This document shows positions 19,501 through 29,213 of a stretch of DNA of 64,000 nt, in pieces. Each line of letters opens with the position of its first letter. Within the stretch, counting starts at the first letter, position 1. The notes below the pieces were generated by a model, which searched no databases, was not told the DNA's origin, and worked only from the letters and a program-made list of their open reading frames with translations. The stretch comes from Gracilaria gracilis (Eukaryota > Rhodophyta > Florideophyceae > Gracilariales > Gracilariaceae): assembly GCA_030374805.1 (NCBI GenBank), contig JARGSG010000013.1, forward strand, positions 186,001-250,000, given 5' to 3'. The translations under genes and the position numbers were made by a program.

Positions 19501-22500
19501 CTTCCGCCTCCACCTTTGATTCAGTAAGCGTACCGGACGGAGAAATGTAGCTCACAAACTTGTGAACCAATTCAATCGCCCGTTCATCCGAAATACGATC
19601 GTGTCCCAAAATGAACTCAACACCCTCCTCCAATGCATCTGCGTTCCCAAACTCCCCTACAGCCGTCTCGTACAACAACAATGCCCTCTCCACACCAACA
19701 CTGTCTCCTCTGCTCAACTTCTTCGCGTTCGCCACCAGTTTCTCCTTCTCCCCTTCATTATCATCTTCAAATCCAGCTCCGCGCTCACTATCGTTGACCC
19801 TTGAGTCTTCATATATTGAATCTCGAATCATGCTCATCACATGTATAACCACCGAAGACTCCGCCTCTTCGTAAGATACGGGAATTCTCGTCTGCTTTGA
19901 AAAGCTTAAGAAGTCGTAGGCGAAACCCACATCAATATGCAGTCGTTCCAATCCCCGGATGGGGCTATTTCTCTTCAGCAACGAATTATGCTTCAGCTCA
20001 AACATACAAATCTCCGTCCGGAACGGCTTCCATCCACTCCAAACCTCAAACCTTTCTTTCGTCACCGTTTTGTACATCTCAAATTCACCGTTCATGTGTC
20101 CAGAAGATCGTACCACCCTTAGTGGACTCTCCATGTAATGCTCTTCTTGCCACTCTTTCATACCCTCTAGTCGCCCAGTGAAAGCTTCTCGCCACCATTC
20201 CCAAACAAACTCCTCATTCTCAACCCGCACTGACACCCTCGCCATTATCCCAGTCCCAGCTTCCTCCACATCAAGCAGAATCCTCATCTTAATGTTCTGA
20301 GGTCCACAAACCGGTTCAATGACAACTACAATCTCTGCAACAGCATCTTTCGTCGTCTTGGCCTCCGTCATTCTGGCCTCCGTCGTTTCCTCCGAACAGC
20401 ACCCAATCTGGATTCCGTACCAATCCCTTCCTTTCGCAACAACGTCTCGCCTAACTACATTCCTCTTTTGTACATTCACCCTAATCGATGGAAAGGAGAG
20501 CACACATAGCGCTATTACATCAAAGCTTTCAGGGCCATGTTTCGAAACTTCATCGCCTTCACATCCCATCCGACTCTCTATCTTACTTTCAAAGTACTCC
20601 TGTAGCTCCCATAACAGCCGAATATGGAACTGTCTCGAACGAATAGTTGCGCTTACTTTCCCATACTCAAGGCTATCACAAAGCGCTTTGCTCAGAAAGA
20701 TTCCCCGGCCCTCCTCTCCAACTCCGCTTTCTTCACCACCCTCAACACAGCTTCGGAACCTTGATGCTAACTTTGATACCTCTTCCCTACTATTCATTGT
20801 TCCTTTCATTCTGTACACCCACTCCGCTAGGTATGAACGAACCGCTTCCATTCGATACCCCATGAACGTCATCCCAAAGTTCATTCCCCATTCGCAAACG
20901 CACTTCTCATCACCAAACTGATATCGTAGTCTATCTTTCTCCAACCTTCTCTGGATTTCTCTCATGTGAGCCTGGCAGGCTTCCTTCTTCCTTCCATGAT
21001 CATCTGTTGCTTCTACCTCATTCCTTGACGCTCCACCTTCGTTCTCCTCACCAATGCCGTCCAACCACCTACTGTTAATCACTCTTGCCCACTGATCGTT
21101 CAGCGTCAACATGAACTGTATTCCATCTCCAGCAACAAGCGCCAGCCAAATATCCACAACCTCCCCAACCTTCAACACGTGCCTGTTCCTCGATCTACCA
21201 TGTCTCCATCTCGTTGAAAACGGGAACGATGGTGCGAGTGATCCCTCCGCCGTCACACCTTCTCCTTCATCCACATTACCCCTTGCTTTCGATTTCAAAG
21301 GTAATGACAGTTGATGCCTCAAGTTTATCAAAGCCTGGTCCACTCGCCCAACATCCTTCTCACACGTATCATTGTCACCCTCATTCGCTACACTATCACG
21401 CCTTTCGTCTACCCCTTTCATATCTTCTTTGCCACCAGAAGATTCCTCTCCTAAAGCATCCTTTCCCGTTTTCATGGAACGCCTACCTAGGTATAAAAGG
21501 ATCGTCAGCCACTCCAGCATGTTCACATCTAGATTTCCAATCTCAGAACAAAACTCCTTTCGCACATCCAATCTCCCCACTTTGCTCCACAATTGTCGAC
21601 TGAATGCACTATACCCCTTCGCACCATCCCATTCCTTCTCGGCTTGAAGCAACCTATCGTGTTTCACTCCAAACGGTAGACCTTCTCCGCTTCCCATAGC
21701 CAGTTCTAGCAGCTCCTTCTTCACCACTCTTCCCGAACGCATCATCGACCTTTCTTCCCATCCGCTCCATACCATCGGCCCCTTGGCTCCTTCCTTATCA
21801 GCCCTTTCTCGCTCCAACTCGGGCCATACCTGCATGATACTGGCTGAAAGCACCTCGGATGCATAGTACGACGCTCGTCTCCGCCAGTCTTCCAAACTTT
21901 CTCCCCTTTTCCCTCCTTTTTCTCCCACCCTTGGGTCCACTGACACGCTGAATTCCGTCATCCACCTCTTCAGCCCTTGAGCTGAAAACGCAACTGCCCA
22001 GTTCACCCACACCTCACCTGGTTCCTTTAGAACCTGTTGCAACTTGCCACTCGTCTTCGCACCCACCACAAACCGCACCCCGTCCATCATCATCACACAC
22101 ATACACAGTAAGGCCTTTCCCCACACTGCAATGTACCTCCACACTAGTGAAAGTGCTCCCACATATGTAACATGGCGAGGTGATTCTGGAGCTCGCAAAT
22201 CTACCAAACCGCCGTAGCGCACAAAGCTTTTAACATCTCCGTGGAACAGTTGATTGTCCACGATGCTGTTGTTCACCACAACTTCATCTGATAAAACCCA
22301 CGACCGATTCTCATTCTTAAACAAATCGCGCCGTTCCTTGTCAGAGAACCGGAACGCAACACCCATCTGCTCCAGCGCATCGATGCTCTCTGTGCACCAT
22401 GAGCGGAATATGTAAAGCTGCCACAGACCCCAGCTGGACCGAGCTCCATGAAGCAATGCAAACAACAGCGCAATAACAGCGGCACTCCCTTCCTTGTGAT

Positions 22501-22717
22501 CTTTCGCAGAAAACTGAACGGCGCAGTAAAACAGGATGTAAAACGCCGGTAAGATCGAACACCACAGGTTGATATAACCGGCAGTACGTGTGTGGCGGAC
22601 AGTTTTCCACTCATCGCTGATAAAGTCCTTGGCGGCGAAGGCGGTCCACGGCAAGAAGGCCGCAAGGTATGCGGGCCACACGATGTACCACCTGTCGTTA
22701 AGAGAGGCGAGCTCCAT
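16583..22717 (-). CDS. large membrane protein with C-terminal Sel1-like repeats
   Basis: The frame is uninterrupted. The preferred start is Met at 22717 (MELASLNDRWYIVWP), giving about 2044 residues; the frame stays open upstream to 22936, but that part looks untranslated. Residues 1-250 hold about four hydrophobic segments (WYIVWPAYLAAFLPWTAF, YINLWCSILPAFYILFYCAV, AAVIALLFALLHGA, ALLCMCVMMMDGV). Residues about 250-1240 are a mixed region with no family I recognise, including a long acidic linker. The C-terminus is 21 full units plus a partial unit of a 38-residue Sel1-like (TPR-related) repeat with a core of AARAQRLYERAIEEGG and AMxNLGxLL. Sel1 repeats act as adaptor scaffolds, for example HRD3/SEL1L in ER quality control. 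An ER or other endomembrane scaffold is an inference from the anchors. Confidence 0.85.
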   Translation of the reverse strand: MELASLNDRWYIVWPAYLAAFLPWTAFAAKDFISDEWKTVRHTRTAGYINLWCSILPAFYILFYCAVQFSAKDHKEGSAAVIALLFALLHGARSSWGLWQLYIFRSWCTESIDALEQMGVAFRFSDKERRDLFKNENRSWVLSDEVVVNNSIVDNQLFHGDVKSFVRYGGLVDLRAPESPRHVTYVGALSLVWRYIAVWGKALLCMCVMMMDGVRFVVGAKTSGKLQQVLKEPGEVWVNWAVAFSAQGLKRWMTEFSVSVDPRVGEKGGKRGESLEDWRRRASYYASEVLSASIMQVWPELERERADKEGAKGPMVWSGWEERSMMRSGRVVKKELLELAMGSGEGLPFGVKHDRLLQAEKEWDGAKGYSAFSRQLWSKVGRLDVRKEFCSEIGNLDVNMLEWLTILLYLGRRSMKTGKDALGEESSGGKEDMKGVDERRDSVANEGDNDTCEKDVGRVDQALINLRHQLSLPLKSKARGNVDEGEGVTAEGSLAPSFPFSTRWRHGRSRNRHVLKVGEVVDIWLALVAGDGIQFMLTLNDQWARVINSRWLDGIGEENEGGASRNEVEATDDHGRKKEACQAHMREIQRRLEKDRLRYQFGDEKCVCEWGMNFGMTFMGYRMEAVRSYLAEWVYRMKGTMNSREEVSKLASRFRSCVEGGEESGVGEEGRGIFLSKALCDSLEYGKVSATIRSRQFHIRLLWELQEYFESKIESRMGCEGDEVSKHGPESFDVIALCVLSFPSIRVNVQKRNVVRRDVVAKGRDWYGIQIGCCSEETTEARMTEAKTTKDAVAEIVVVIEPVCGPQNIKMRILLDVEEAGTGIMARVSVRVENEEFVWEWWREAFTGRLEGMKEWQEEHYMESPLRVVRSSGHMNGEFEMYKTVTKERFEVWSGWKPFRTEICMFELKHNSLLKRNSPIRGLERLHIDVGFAYDFLSFSKQTRIPVSYEEAESSVVIHVMSMIRDSIYEDSRVNDSERGAGFEDDNEGEKEKLVANAKKLSRGDSVGVERALLLYETAVGEFGNADALEEGVEFILGHDRISDERAIELVHKFVSYISPSGTLTESKVEAEAYEQLRNVVLTACGKLVLRCDLSGIDYRLYDTILFSSVHGTRIDQNKTRALMETLLCRSESFDALIDYARQYGIMFDREKTGRSTRQKERAPERVKEMFTQTGSKYTDKGVEWQYIVRLLERSSTGGRDKPRAMNMLASLLITGGKGVAADAARAQRLYERAIEEGGNVSAMYNLGNLLREGAEGVAVDAARAQRLYERAIEEGGDVDAMVNLGVLLKDGAEGVAVDAARAQRLYERAIEEGGDMRAMYNLGNLLREGAEGVTVDAARAQRLYERAIEEGGHVRAMFNLGLLLENGAEGVAVDAARAQRLYERAIEEGGHVRAMFNLGLLLEDGAEGVAVDAARAQRLYERAIEEGGDVDAMVNLGVLLKDGAEGVAVDAARAQRLYERAIEEGGDVDAMVNLGVLLKDGAEGVAVDAARAQRLYERAIEEGGDVDAMVNLGVLLKDGAEGVAVDAARAQRLYERAIEEGGDVDAMVNLGVLLKDGAEGVAVDAARAQRLYERAIEEGGDVHAMFNLGNLLRKGAEGVGGDAARAQRLYERAIEEGGHVDAMFNLGLLLENGAEGVAVDAARAQRLYERAIEEGGDVHAMVNLGNLLRKGAEGVAVDAARAQRLYERAIEEGGDVHAMFNLGNLLRKGAEGVGGDAARAQRLYERAIEEGGHVDAMVNLGVLLKDGAEGVAVDAARAQRLYERAIEESGHVDAMVNLGLLLENGAEGVAVDAVRAQRLYERAIEEGGHVTAMNNLGVLLEDGAEGVAVDAARAQRLYERAIEEGGDMRAMFNLGVLLKDGAEGVAVDAARAQRLYERAIEEGGDGDAMVNLGVLLKDGAEGVAVDAARAQRLYESAIEKGGHVDAMVNLGLLLENGAEGVAVDAARAQRLYERAIEEGGDVDAMVNLGVLLENGAEGVAVDAARAQRLYESAIEEGGDVHAMVNLGLLLRNGAEGVAVDAVRAQRLFAQVSAKVEGVLDPQE
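16676..19069 (-). repeat. 114-bp tandem array encoding 21 Sel1-like units
   Basis: There are twenty-one head-to-tail 114-bp units (38 residues each), in exact register with no frame breaks. Variation is mostly in two places: the residues after EEGG (DVDAMV, HVDAMV, DVHAMF, DMRAMY and so on) and the unit end (LLKDG, LLENG, LLRKG, LLREG, LLEDG). Four consecutive units (about 18.04-18.49 kb) are the same at protein level, a sign of recent unequal exchange. The repeat is also open in other frames on the plus strand; those are shadows. Confidence 0.95.
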
Positions 22718-24120
22718 TGATAAAGCTGTGCGCGCGATGGGCGGCGAAGGCGTAGGGAGGCACGGAGGGACGGCGGCGTCTGAGCGAAGCGGGTGAGCTG
22801 AGAGCGACCCGTGCAGAAAGCGGCAGTATCTAAAGTTACATGGCAACCTGCAGAACCGAGTTGGCACTCGCAACAAGGCGTGCAAAGCGGCCACCAATGA
22901 AAAAAGGCGCAAGGATTTAACACCTGTGCGCACCAATCGTTGATAAGCAGATAAAGACGTACCGCCGGTAAAGTTACCATAACCGGCAGATCGTCATGCG
23001 GCTAAACGAATTAGTCAACTAGCTGCGATCAGAGAGCGCTCACACAACATCGACAGTAGTGTAGATTCACGTGGTTTCTCTAAAACAGACACTGAAACTG
23101 GTCGACGACATTCGTATCTTCGTCGCTTCGTCGCTTCGTACATACCCTTGGTACCGTCGGTAGATAGTGCATGGGGTTTCGCGCAGCTTGCACCACAAAT
23201 GGACCTGCGCCCGGTGCAAGAAACGCGTCGTCGGCGCTGCGGTGGTGCAAACGAGATACAGTAGGCAGCAGCTCGCGTGGAACACGGCGCACATGCTGTC
23301 AACTTGACAGTGCCAAGTGGAACACGCACGGCCCCGAAGGATTCTACAACACGTAACACATGTAGGGAGTAGATTGAATTCAGACCAATGAAATGAGAGA
23401 TACCCAAATCAAACGCGCCGTGATCCCCAAACAAATGGTACAGTACTGTTCAGGCGCATTTGCGCTACGCGAATCGGAGCTCTCCATTCACCCTCTTCTC
23501 CAATAGAAACCTTGCCCCCGTCCCACATCTCCCACACCTAATCATCGCCTTCCAAGTGCCTCTACGCTTTTTCAGCGTGAAAGAAACCAAAAGACAAAAA
23601 GCCTTGAGTCTGATTCAAACCGACCGCGGCACTTTTGGCGCGCAAATTTGATGTGATCTATTGCTCTCAACGCATCTATCGTCCAATGTTTCGCCGTCGA
23701 TGCGTCCTATGTATCGCTTCATTTTAAGCATCACCAATTGTTTTCTTACTTATTCATAATCGTCCACCAGCTGCCTGTGCCCTCTTCTTCATTTGTGCTA
23801 CATAATATCAAAATCTATCATCATCTCTACCCGCACCTTTACGCCAACGCTCTGTCGATGTCGCACGCCGAAAAAATAGAAACAGATTTTGGTTTGTTGC
23901 AGGCAAATTGTGGTCGCCTTTGCTAATTAACAAACTCCTTTATGTATTAACTAACCTAAATTTGATGTGCTCGACGTATCTTCCTGCCATGTCTTTCTTG
24001 CCTCGCTTGTATTTTAGGATTGCAAACAAGACTCTTAACTACATTTAACCCGCTTTCTCCGGCCATATCTTTCCGCAAAACTCTTTTTGTGCTCTTTAAT
24101 ATTCATTTTTGCACGATTTT
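22718..24120. other. spacer upstream of the Sel1 gene
   Basis: This holds the presumed promoter and 5' leader of the Sel1-repeat gene (22.7-23.0 kb), then AT-rich DNA from 23.4 to 24.1 kb. Short frames only; no gene, RNA or clear repeat was recognised. Confidence 0.4.
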
Positions 24121-24806
24121 TAGTGCAAAACCCTGGCCAGGAGAACACACACGACGGTTTTCGGGGCTCTTCTATAAATGGAGTAGCGCGGCGAACAGAA
24201 CCACCTAGGATTAGTACCCTAGCCCGGTGTAAGACCGGGACTCACCATGACGACGAACAAAAACAGGTAAAGAAACCAATAAGTCGGATCTATACGGCGA
24301 CGGAGTGGGTGATGACGTCACAGAAGTGAAAAGGGATCACAAGGTAGTTAGACACGGACCGCGACTAGTGAAGCCACGACCAAAGCCAAAACAAGACAAA
24401 AAGAGTGCGACCGGTATGGGGAGGAGCTATATCTGTACAATACGGGCGAAGAAAAGAAACGCACACGTGGATAAAGGAACACAACGACTGTTGATGTGCT
24501 GGAAGCTTCACGAGGTAGGTTACCAGTCCTGTGCAAGGTGTCGGCTCTCCGTGACGAGTTTGCTGAGTGCCTGGGGTTCCTGAGTCAGAGCCTAACACTC
24601 GCTTGTTCGCGTTTACTTGACCGGGGTAGCCCGAGATCACCAAGTCATATACTATGGCGTCGGCCAGCCGACTGTAAGGTCTTGCACTAAAAAAAGTAAA
24701 ACATATCTATAAATTCCTCTACGGAGGGTGCCATGCACACGCACACGTGTATTATTTGTACTCGCCTTGCCAAGGGTGCCAAGAACCAATTTAGATGCCA
24801 TCATCC
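24120..24806 (-). repeat. possible decayed solo LTR, C-like family
   Basis: Order and wording resemble the LTR of element C1. Around 24210, CCCGGTGTAAGACCGGGACTC and then CCATGACGACG parallel GCCGGGTGTAAATCCGAGGTC and CCACCACGACAAG of the 39.1-kb LTR, with purine-rich DNA after. The similarity is patchy, the ends cannot be fixed, and the piece looks old. Confidence 0.3.
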
Positions 24807-25573
24807 TGTACGAAGGGTCCAATATCTTCTCATATAGAGAGCCAAGTCCTACCATCACTAATGAGGTGTATATGACTCGTGAAAACGGCTAAGTACTGCG
24901 AATGGCGTTGCTGTACAGATACGTGGATTATGGATGAGTTATGGGGTTGGCCACGTACACGTGGAACGGGCGCCACGGCACCTGGGTAGTTACCACTGAA
25001 CGTGGGCCTAATTTAGTTAGTCTATTTAAATAGTTTCGGCGTGAGCTCACTACTTAGCTCGGCAGCGACCTCGCCACCGTACACTGTAAAGTTCCCCCAA
25101 CCAGGGTTGGCTCTAGATTTCTCCGCCTTCGGCGGTCATCGACTCCTTCCAGGAGAGAGGCTCCGTAGCTTACGGGTTGTCTATCTTTCCTGCGTCCTAT
25201 AAAGAACCCAGCTGTGGGAGTGTTTTACCGCTGTTTGTCGCGTTCGACCCTGTACAGAGATAACCTCGGTGTCTACCGTTGCTTTCGCCCCTCTTTTCCT
25301 TTTCGTCTTTCCATTACCCGCTCTCGCGGATTCCCTTTTCGCTTTTCCCACTTCTGTCAACTCGTGCCTCTTGCGAGGATACATTCACCCACACAGGTGG
25401 TGGTCCACCGATTCTCTGCTCAATTCTCTACGCTTCGTCGTTACGGCTGGGCGTCGGCTTACACCCGACTTCGCCGTGCCTTGCCAGAGAGGCTCTATCT
25501 GCTGGCTGCCTTCCTAGGGAGGAAGATCTCGGACGTCTTTGTGGTGCCTTTCCGCCTCTAGCGTGGCACTACA
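24807..25573 (+). repeat. solo LTR, C-like family, diverged
   Basis: It shares with the solo LTR at 25845-26653 the blocks GGTTGGCCACGTACACGTGG, CCCCCAACxAGGGTT, GCCTTCGGCGGT, GGCTCCGTAGCTTACGG/ATCCCGTAGCCTACGG, CCGCTGTTTGTCGCGTTCG and GAGGAAGATC. The right end (CACTACA, 25573) is reasonably placed. The left end is estimated from spacing. No internal gag-pol sequence is attached. Confidence 0.55.
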
Positions 25574-25844
25574 GGCTTCTCCCTCGAGGCACTAGCTTAG
25601 CTGCAACTCGAGCAGCGGCGCGCTTTTCTGCTCAGCGCGTTTGCAGTTCAGAGTATCATCGTCCCACCTAGAGCTGGGACGGAACCCCAACCGAGGACCA
25701 TTTTCCAGTTGAAAAAGGCCCATTTTTTGAAAACCCATGCTTTTCTATCATAGATGAGCTAATAGCGCTGCTTAGAGCTGGTTTGAGACCAAACTGGCGC
25801 CATTTTCAAATTCAGCACCCCGGTTCTACGCCAAGTACGTTGCG
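25574..25844. other. spacer between two solo LTRs
   Basis: About 270 bases with no gene or repeat recognised. Confidence 0.4.
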
Positions 25845-26653
25845 TGTAGTGCAACGCCCTCACTAGGGGATTGTGTGAACACTTAGTCATATTTCCCGTT
25901 ATCCGGGTGAATGCCTATATATGAATAGGATGATGACTACTGAGTTTGATGTGCACGTGTGCACGGTTGTGCCCGGAGGTTGGCCACGTACACGTGGAGG
26001 ATGTGCCACATGGTTTGGGTAATTGCCACATTTCGTGGAATATATCTAGTTAATTTTATTAGTTCCAGTTGGCGAGCTACACTACTTAGTGCTCCGGCGA
26101 ATTCGCCGTCGCACCCAGTAAAGCTCCCCCAACAAGGGTTTTGGCTCTAGACTGCTTCGCCTTCGGCGGTATTCAACTCCTCCTTGAAGGGATATCCCGT
26201 AGCCTACGGACTGTCTATCCGCCCTGCTTCAACCAAGCGAACCCACTTGTGAGAGTATTATACCGCTGTTTGTCGCGTTCGCCTTGTATAAAACTTTCCC
26301 CGGCTTTGTCGTATCTCTTACCACATCTCCGTGGACTCCTCTTTCCCTTTCTTTTCCTTTTCCTTTTTCCCCTTTTCTTGGGTGGCTACTCCGCCACTCG
26401 CGGCTCGTGCTGACACCCTGTTTGCACTCGTCACACTGTGGAATCATCACCTCATCAGAGGATACGCACACACCGTTTGCACGGATCAAACCGTCTCGTT
26501 CATCTTCCTACGCGCTTCGTGAAGGGTGACCTCGGCCTTACACACCGACCTAGTCGTGTCATCCCTGGAAGGGCTCTACTCGCTGTGCTACCTCGTGCGA
26601 GGAAGATCCCGAACGTCTTCATGGTTCTTTCCACTTTGGGCCATTGCCTTACA
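25845..26653 (+). repeat. solo LTR, C-like family
   Basis: It starts TGTAGTGCAACGCCC and ends GCCATTGCCTTACA. Along its length it matches the reverse complement of the C2 LTRs at 55243 and 62304: CCTTCGGCGGTATT, CGGACTGTCTATCCGCCCTG, TGTCGCGTTCGCCTTGTATAA, GCGGCTCGTGCTGACACC, CGTGTCATCCCTGGAAGGGC, AAGATCCCGAACGTCTTC. Flanks TTGCG (25840-25844) and TTTCG (26654-26658) agree in 4 of 5 bases and may be the target duplication. It is the trace of an element lost by LTR-LTR recombination. Confidence 0.75.
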
Positions 26654-26751
26654 TTTCGAGCATCACCACATTCCCCATCAGCACTCACAAGCGCTGTCCT
26701 GAGACAACTGCTGAAGACCAGCCGCATCTGAGTCTCCGCGGCTAAGCAAGT

Positions 26752-27987
26752 ATGGTTCAACGGCGTGTTGTGCACCCACTAACAAATGGTACCAAATATG
26801 CCGCCCTCCGCGCTGCCAAAAAGTATTTTTTGGGGACAAAACTATCCATAAGAAGGACAGCGGCCATATTCAAAGTATCGAAATCCCGATTGCAACGAGC
26901 GGTAGCTAATAAACTCGACACAGGAAAGCAACAACGTTCTTTACCTTTCGCATTCTCTGTGAAGGGAGAACGAATGCTCGTGGATTCTGTACTCTATTAC
27001 TCTCGTCAGGGTAGGCCGTTATCACGTGAGTGCTTCAAAGACTTGATACAGTTTTACATAGAAGGAATGTCGCCGCAACGACAGCGGCCCATTCTTTTCG
27101 GAAGAACAGACCCGGCGACCAGTTTATATCCATTCTGGTCAAGCGAAACCCGGACGTTACACTCAAACGGCCTTCCAATCTGGAGAATCTATGGGCCACC
27201 ACGATGTCTCCGGAGAATTTGGCGAACCACTTTGCGCGTCTTGAGCAGGTGTACAAAGAGTACAATATTTGTTCTGCAGCTCAAGCATTTAACATAGACG
27301 AGAGAGGGGTTTCCAGACGTAGCGCATGTCGAGCTCGATCAAAGGCACTGTTTGCTTCGAAAGGCCGCAGCAACTTGATCGAACTGAAATGGAGAGCAAA
27401 CGCGCAGCCCGTAACCATCATGCCTGTCGTATTGGCAGACGGAAAAGCCTATACTCCCCTCGTTGTTCTCCCCGGTGTCAGATCGAAGTACCGCACTCAC
27501 CCTGATGGTGTGAGAGAGACGCTATCATGCTTCCTTCCTTTGAATGCCAAAATAGTCCACCGTAATCTTGCAGGCGTTGACAACAATATATTCTATCAAT
27601 GGGTGCAGTCATTTGCGCTGAGACAAAAACATAAGTACATCTTTGTGAAAATGGACAGGTACGGCGCACATTGCACCTAAAAATCTGTTAGGTTGATGAA
27701 AGATAAAATATAATCGCCGTAGGGCTCCTGGGCCACACCAGCCATAAGAAAAAGTGCTCGATTACTCTGTGTTGTCATCCTATAAGAACAAGTTTCGTAA
27801 TTTGCTGCACGAGCGGACCCTCTGCCAAAAAGCCGCAAACAGGAACGATATTTATACTCTGTGCGAGATACTGAACCGAGCATATGTGTACACTGTGCCT
27901 GAAAATAATATTGGTTACCGGTTACAGGCTTTTGGCGTTTGGGATGAAAGGCAGAGAGCGGTAAAGGCGAAAGAAATTGTGAGATAG
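26752..27987 (+). pseudogene. pogo/Tigger-like transposase (Tc1-mariner superfamily), broken
   Basis: An N-terminal helix-turn-helix of the Psq/CENP-B type (AALRAAKKYFLGTKLSIRRTAAIFKVSKSRLQRAV) is followed by a DDE_1 core with FRKNRPGDQFISIL, NPDVTLKRPSNLE, YKEYNICSAAQAFNIDERGV (first Asp), LVVLPG and IFVKMDRYGAH (second Asp). The C-terminal part at 27754-27987 (LDYSVLSSYKNKFRNLL, TVPENNIGYRLQAFGVW) is the usual end of the family. Damage: a one-base frameshift near 27090 splits the HTH from the catalytic core, and a stop at 27680 with rearranged sequence up to 27750 removes the segment with the third acidic residue. It is a dead DNA transposon copy. Terminal repeats were not found. Confidence 0.7.
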
Positions 27988-28400
27988 CCCAAGTAAGGGA
28001 TTTCGTAGAGGCGCGATCCGTGCGGTAAGTTCGTAATCAGGGTGTGTAGTGCCGTGATCCGGACGGGGATATGTGTAACGCGTGGAAACGATCGTCAGCA
28101 CCAGGTGGTCGTGGGGAGACTGGGCGGTTAGAAGCGTCAAATGCGATCGAGATATGCGCGTAGAGTTCGAAAGGCTTGTTAACCTAAGGTAATCGCTCCG
28201 TTAACGATATAGCTCAGGTCTGCTTTAGAGCCTATAGTTCAGCTGAGAAGGTGCTTACCGTTTACTCTTGGTGTGGTTGGGAGAAGTGGAGGTGCATAAG
28301 TAGGTGCACCTCAACGCCACAACTCCGCATTTCAGTCCGCATTGGCCCCTGGGAATTGCGGGAAATTCGCCAATCTTATATTGTTATTGATATAGTGATT
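27988..28400. other. spacer before element A
   Basis: About 410 bases with no coding features. It may hold the 3' end of the pogo-like element. An imperfect inverted stretch, GGTGCATAAGTAGGTGCACC, lies near 28292. Confidence 0.4.
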
Positions 28401-28905
28401 TGTAGTACAATGAGACCTCAGTGGGTTGGTGCCACGTGAGCCTACCTGCGCGCCTTGCTGGCTGCACGGCACCCAATCGGTATTCTGTATTTATAATTTT
28501 TAATTTTTAATTTATAGTTTAGGATAGCTTAACATTGCTGGCCCATGACAGCAGGTCATGGGTGCAGGCGATGACGTCATGCCCGCATGGGAGATCGGCG
28601 TCGGTGCACCTTGTATATATTGTGGTGCACCTCGCCTTCCCCCTTCGGTATTGTAAAGTCAGGCACCACTAGGGCAGTAACTATACCATCTTGGTCACTT
28701 GCTACCCTATAACTATTCAGGTTTTACCGCGCGTCGACGTCTACTACCGTACACCTACATGGTCTAGACTAGTTGCCCCGCCGTTTGCCCCTGCGGGTTT
28801 CAGGTGCCCTACTACCATATTGGTTGTGTGTTTTTCTCCTTTAGGTCGAGCCCTCGCGCGCTCCCTCTACCTGGCGGACCCTACATCTTATCGGTATTTG
28901 TACGA
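28401..28905 (+). repeat. element A 5' LTR
   Basis: It begins TGTAGTACAATGAG and ends CGGTATTTGTACGA, giving imperfect inverted termini (TGTAGTAC / GTACGA). A TATATATTG box and a CCACGTG G-box core are present. It matches 37702-38207 throughout. Confidence 0.85.
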
Positions 28906-28910
28906 CATTT

Positions 28911-28921
28911 TGGTCTCCCGA
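28911..28921 (+). other. element A primer-binding site
   Basis: TGGTCTCCCGA lies 5 bases after the 5' LTR. The same 11 bases occur at the same place in C1 and C2, implying one primer tRNA ending in TCGGGAGACCA. Confidence 0.6.
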
Positions 28922-29213
28922 CTTAGAAGTTTCTTTGTTTTTGTCGTACCTTTACTGGTGGACAGAAGACTTTCGAAAGCATTTTGAAAGTTCACACACC
29001 TATTTCGTTTCGTAAGAATACTCGCGAAGCAATTAGATACCACTATTGGTAACTATGGAAAGACCTACAAGGAATACTCGTGGCTCTAGCGCGCCACCTA
29101 GCCACAAGGGTTCTGCTGTGGCTTAGGCCGCCAAACCCATTCTGGATAATGCCGAGGAGCTTCTTCGGCAACCTCGGGCTGGAACCTCAAAGGATACGGG
29201 CACTCAGCCTCCG

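Noticed and set aside
24205-24250. Hairpin AGCCCGGTGTAAGACCGGGACT as a possible tRNA or small RNA
   Set aside because: No cloverleaf or A/B boxes; the sequence parallels a segment of the C1 LTR.
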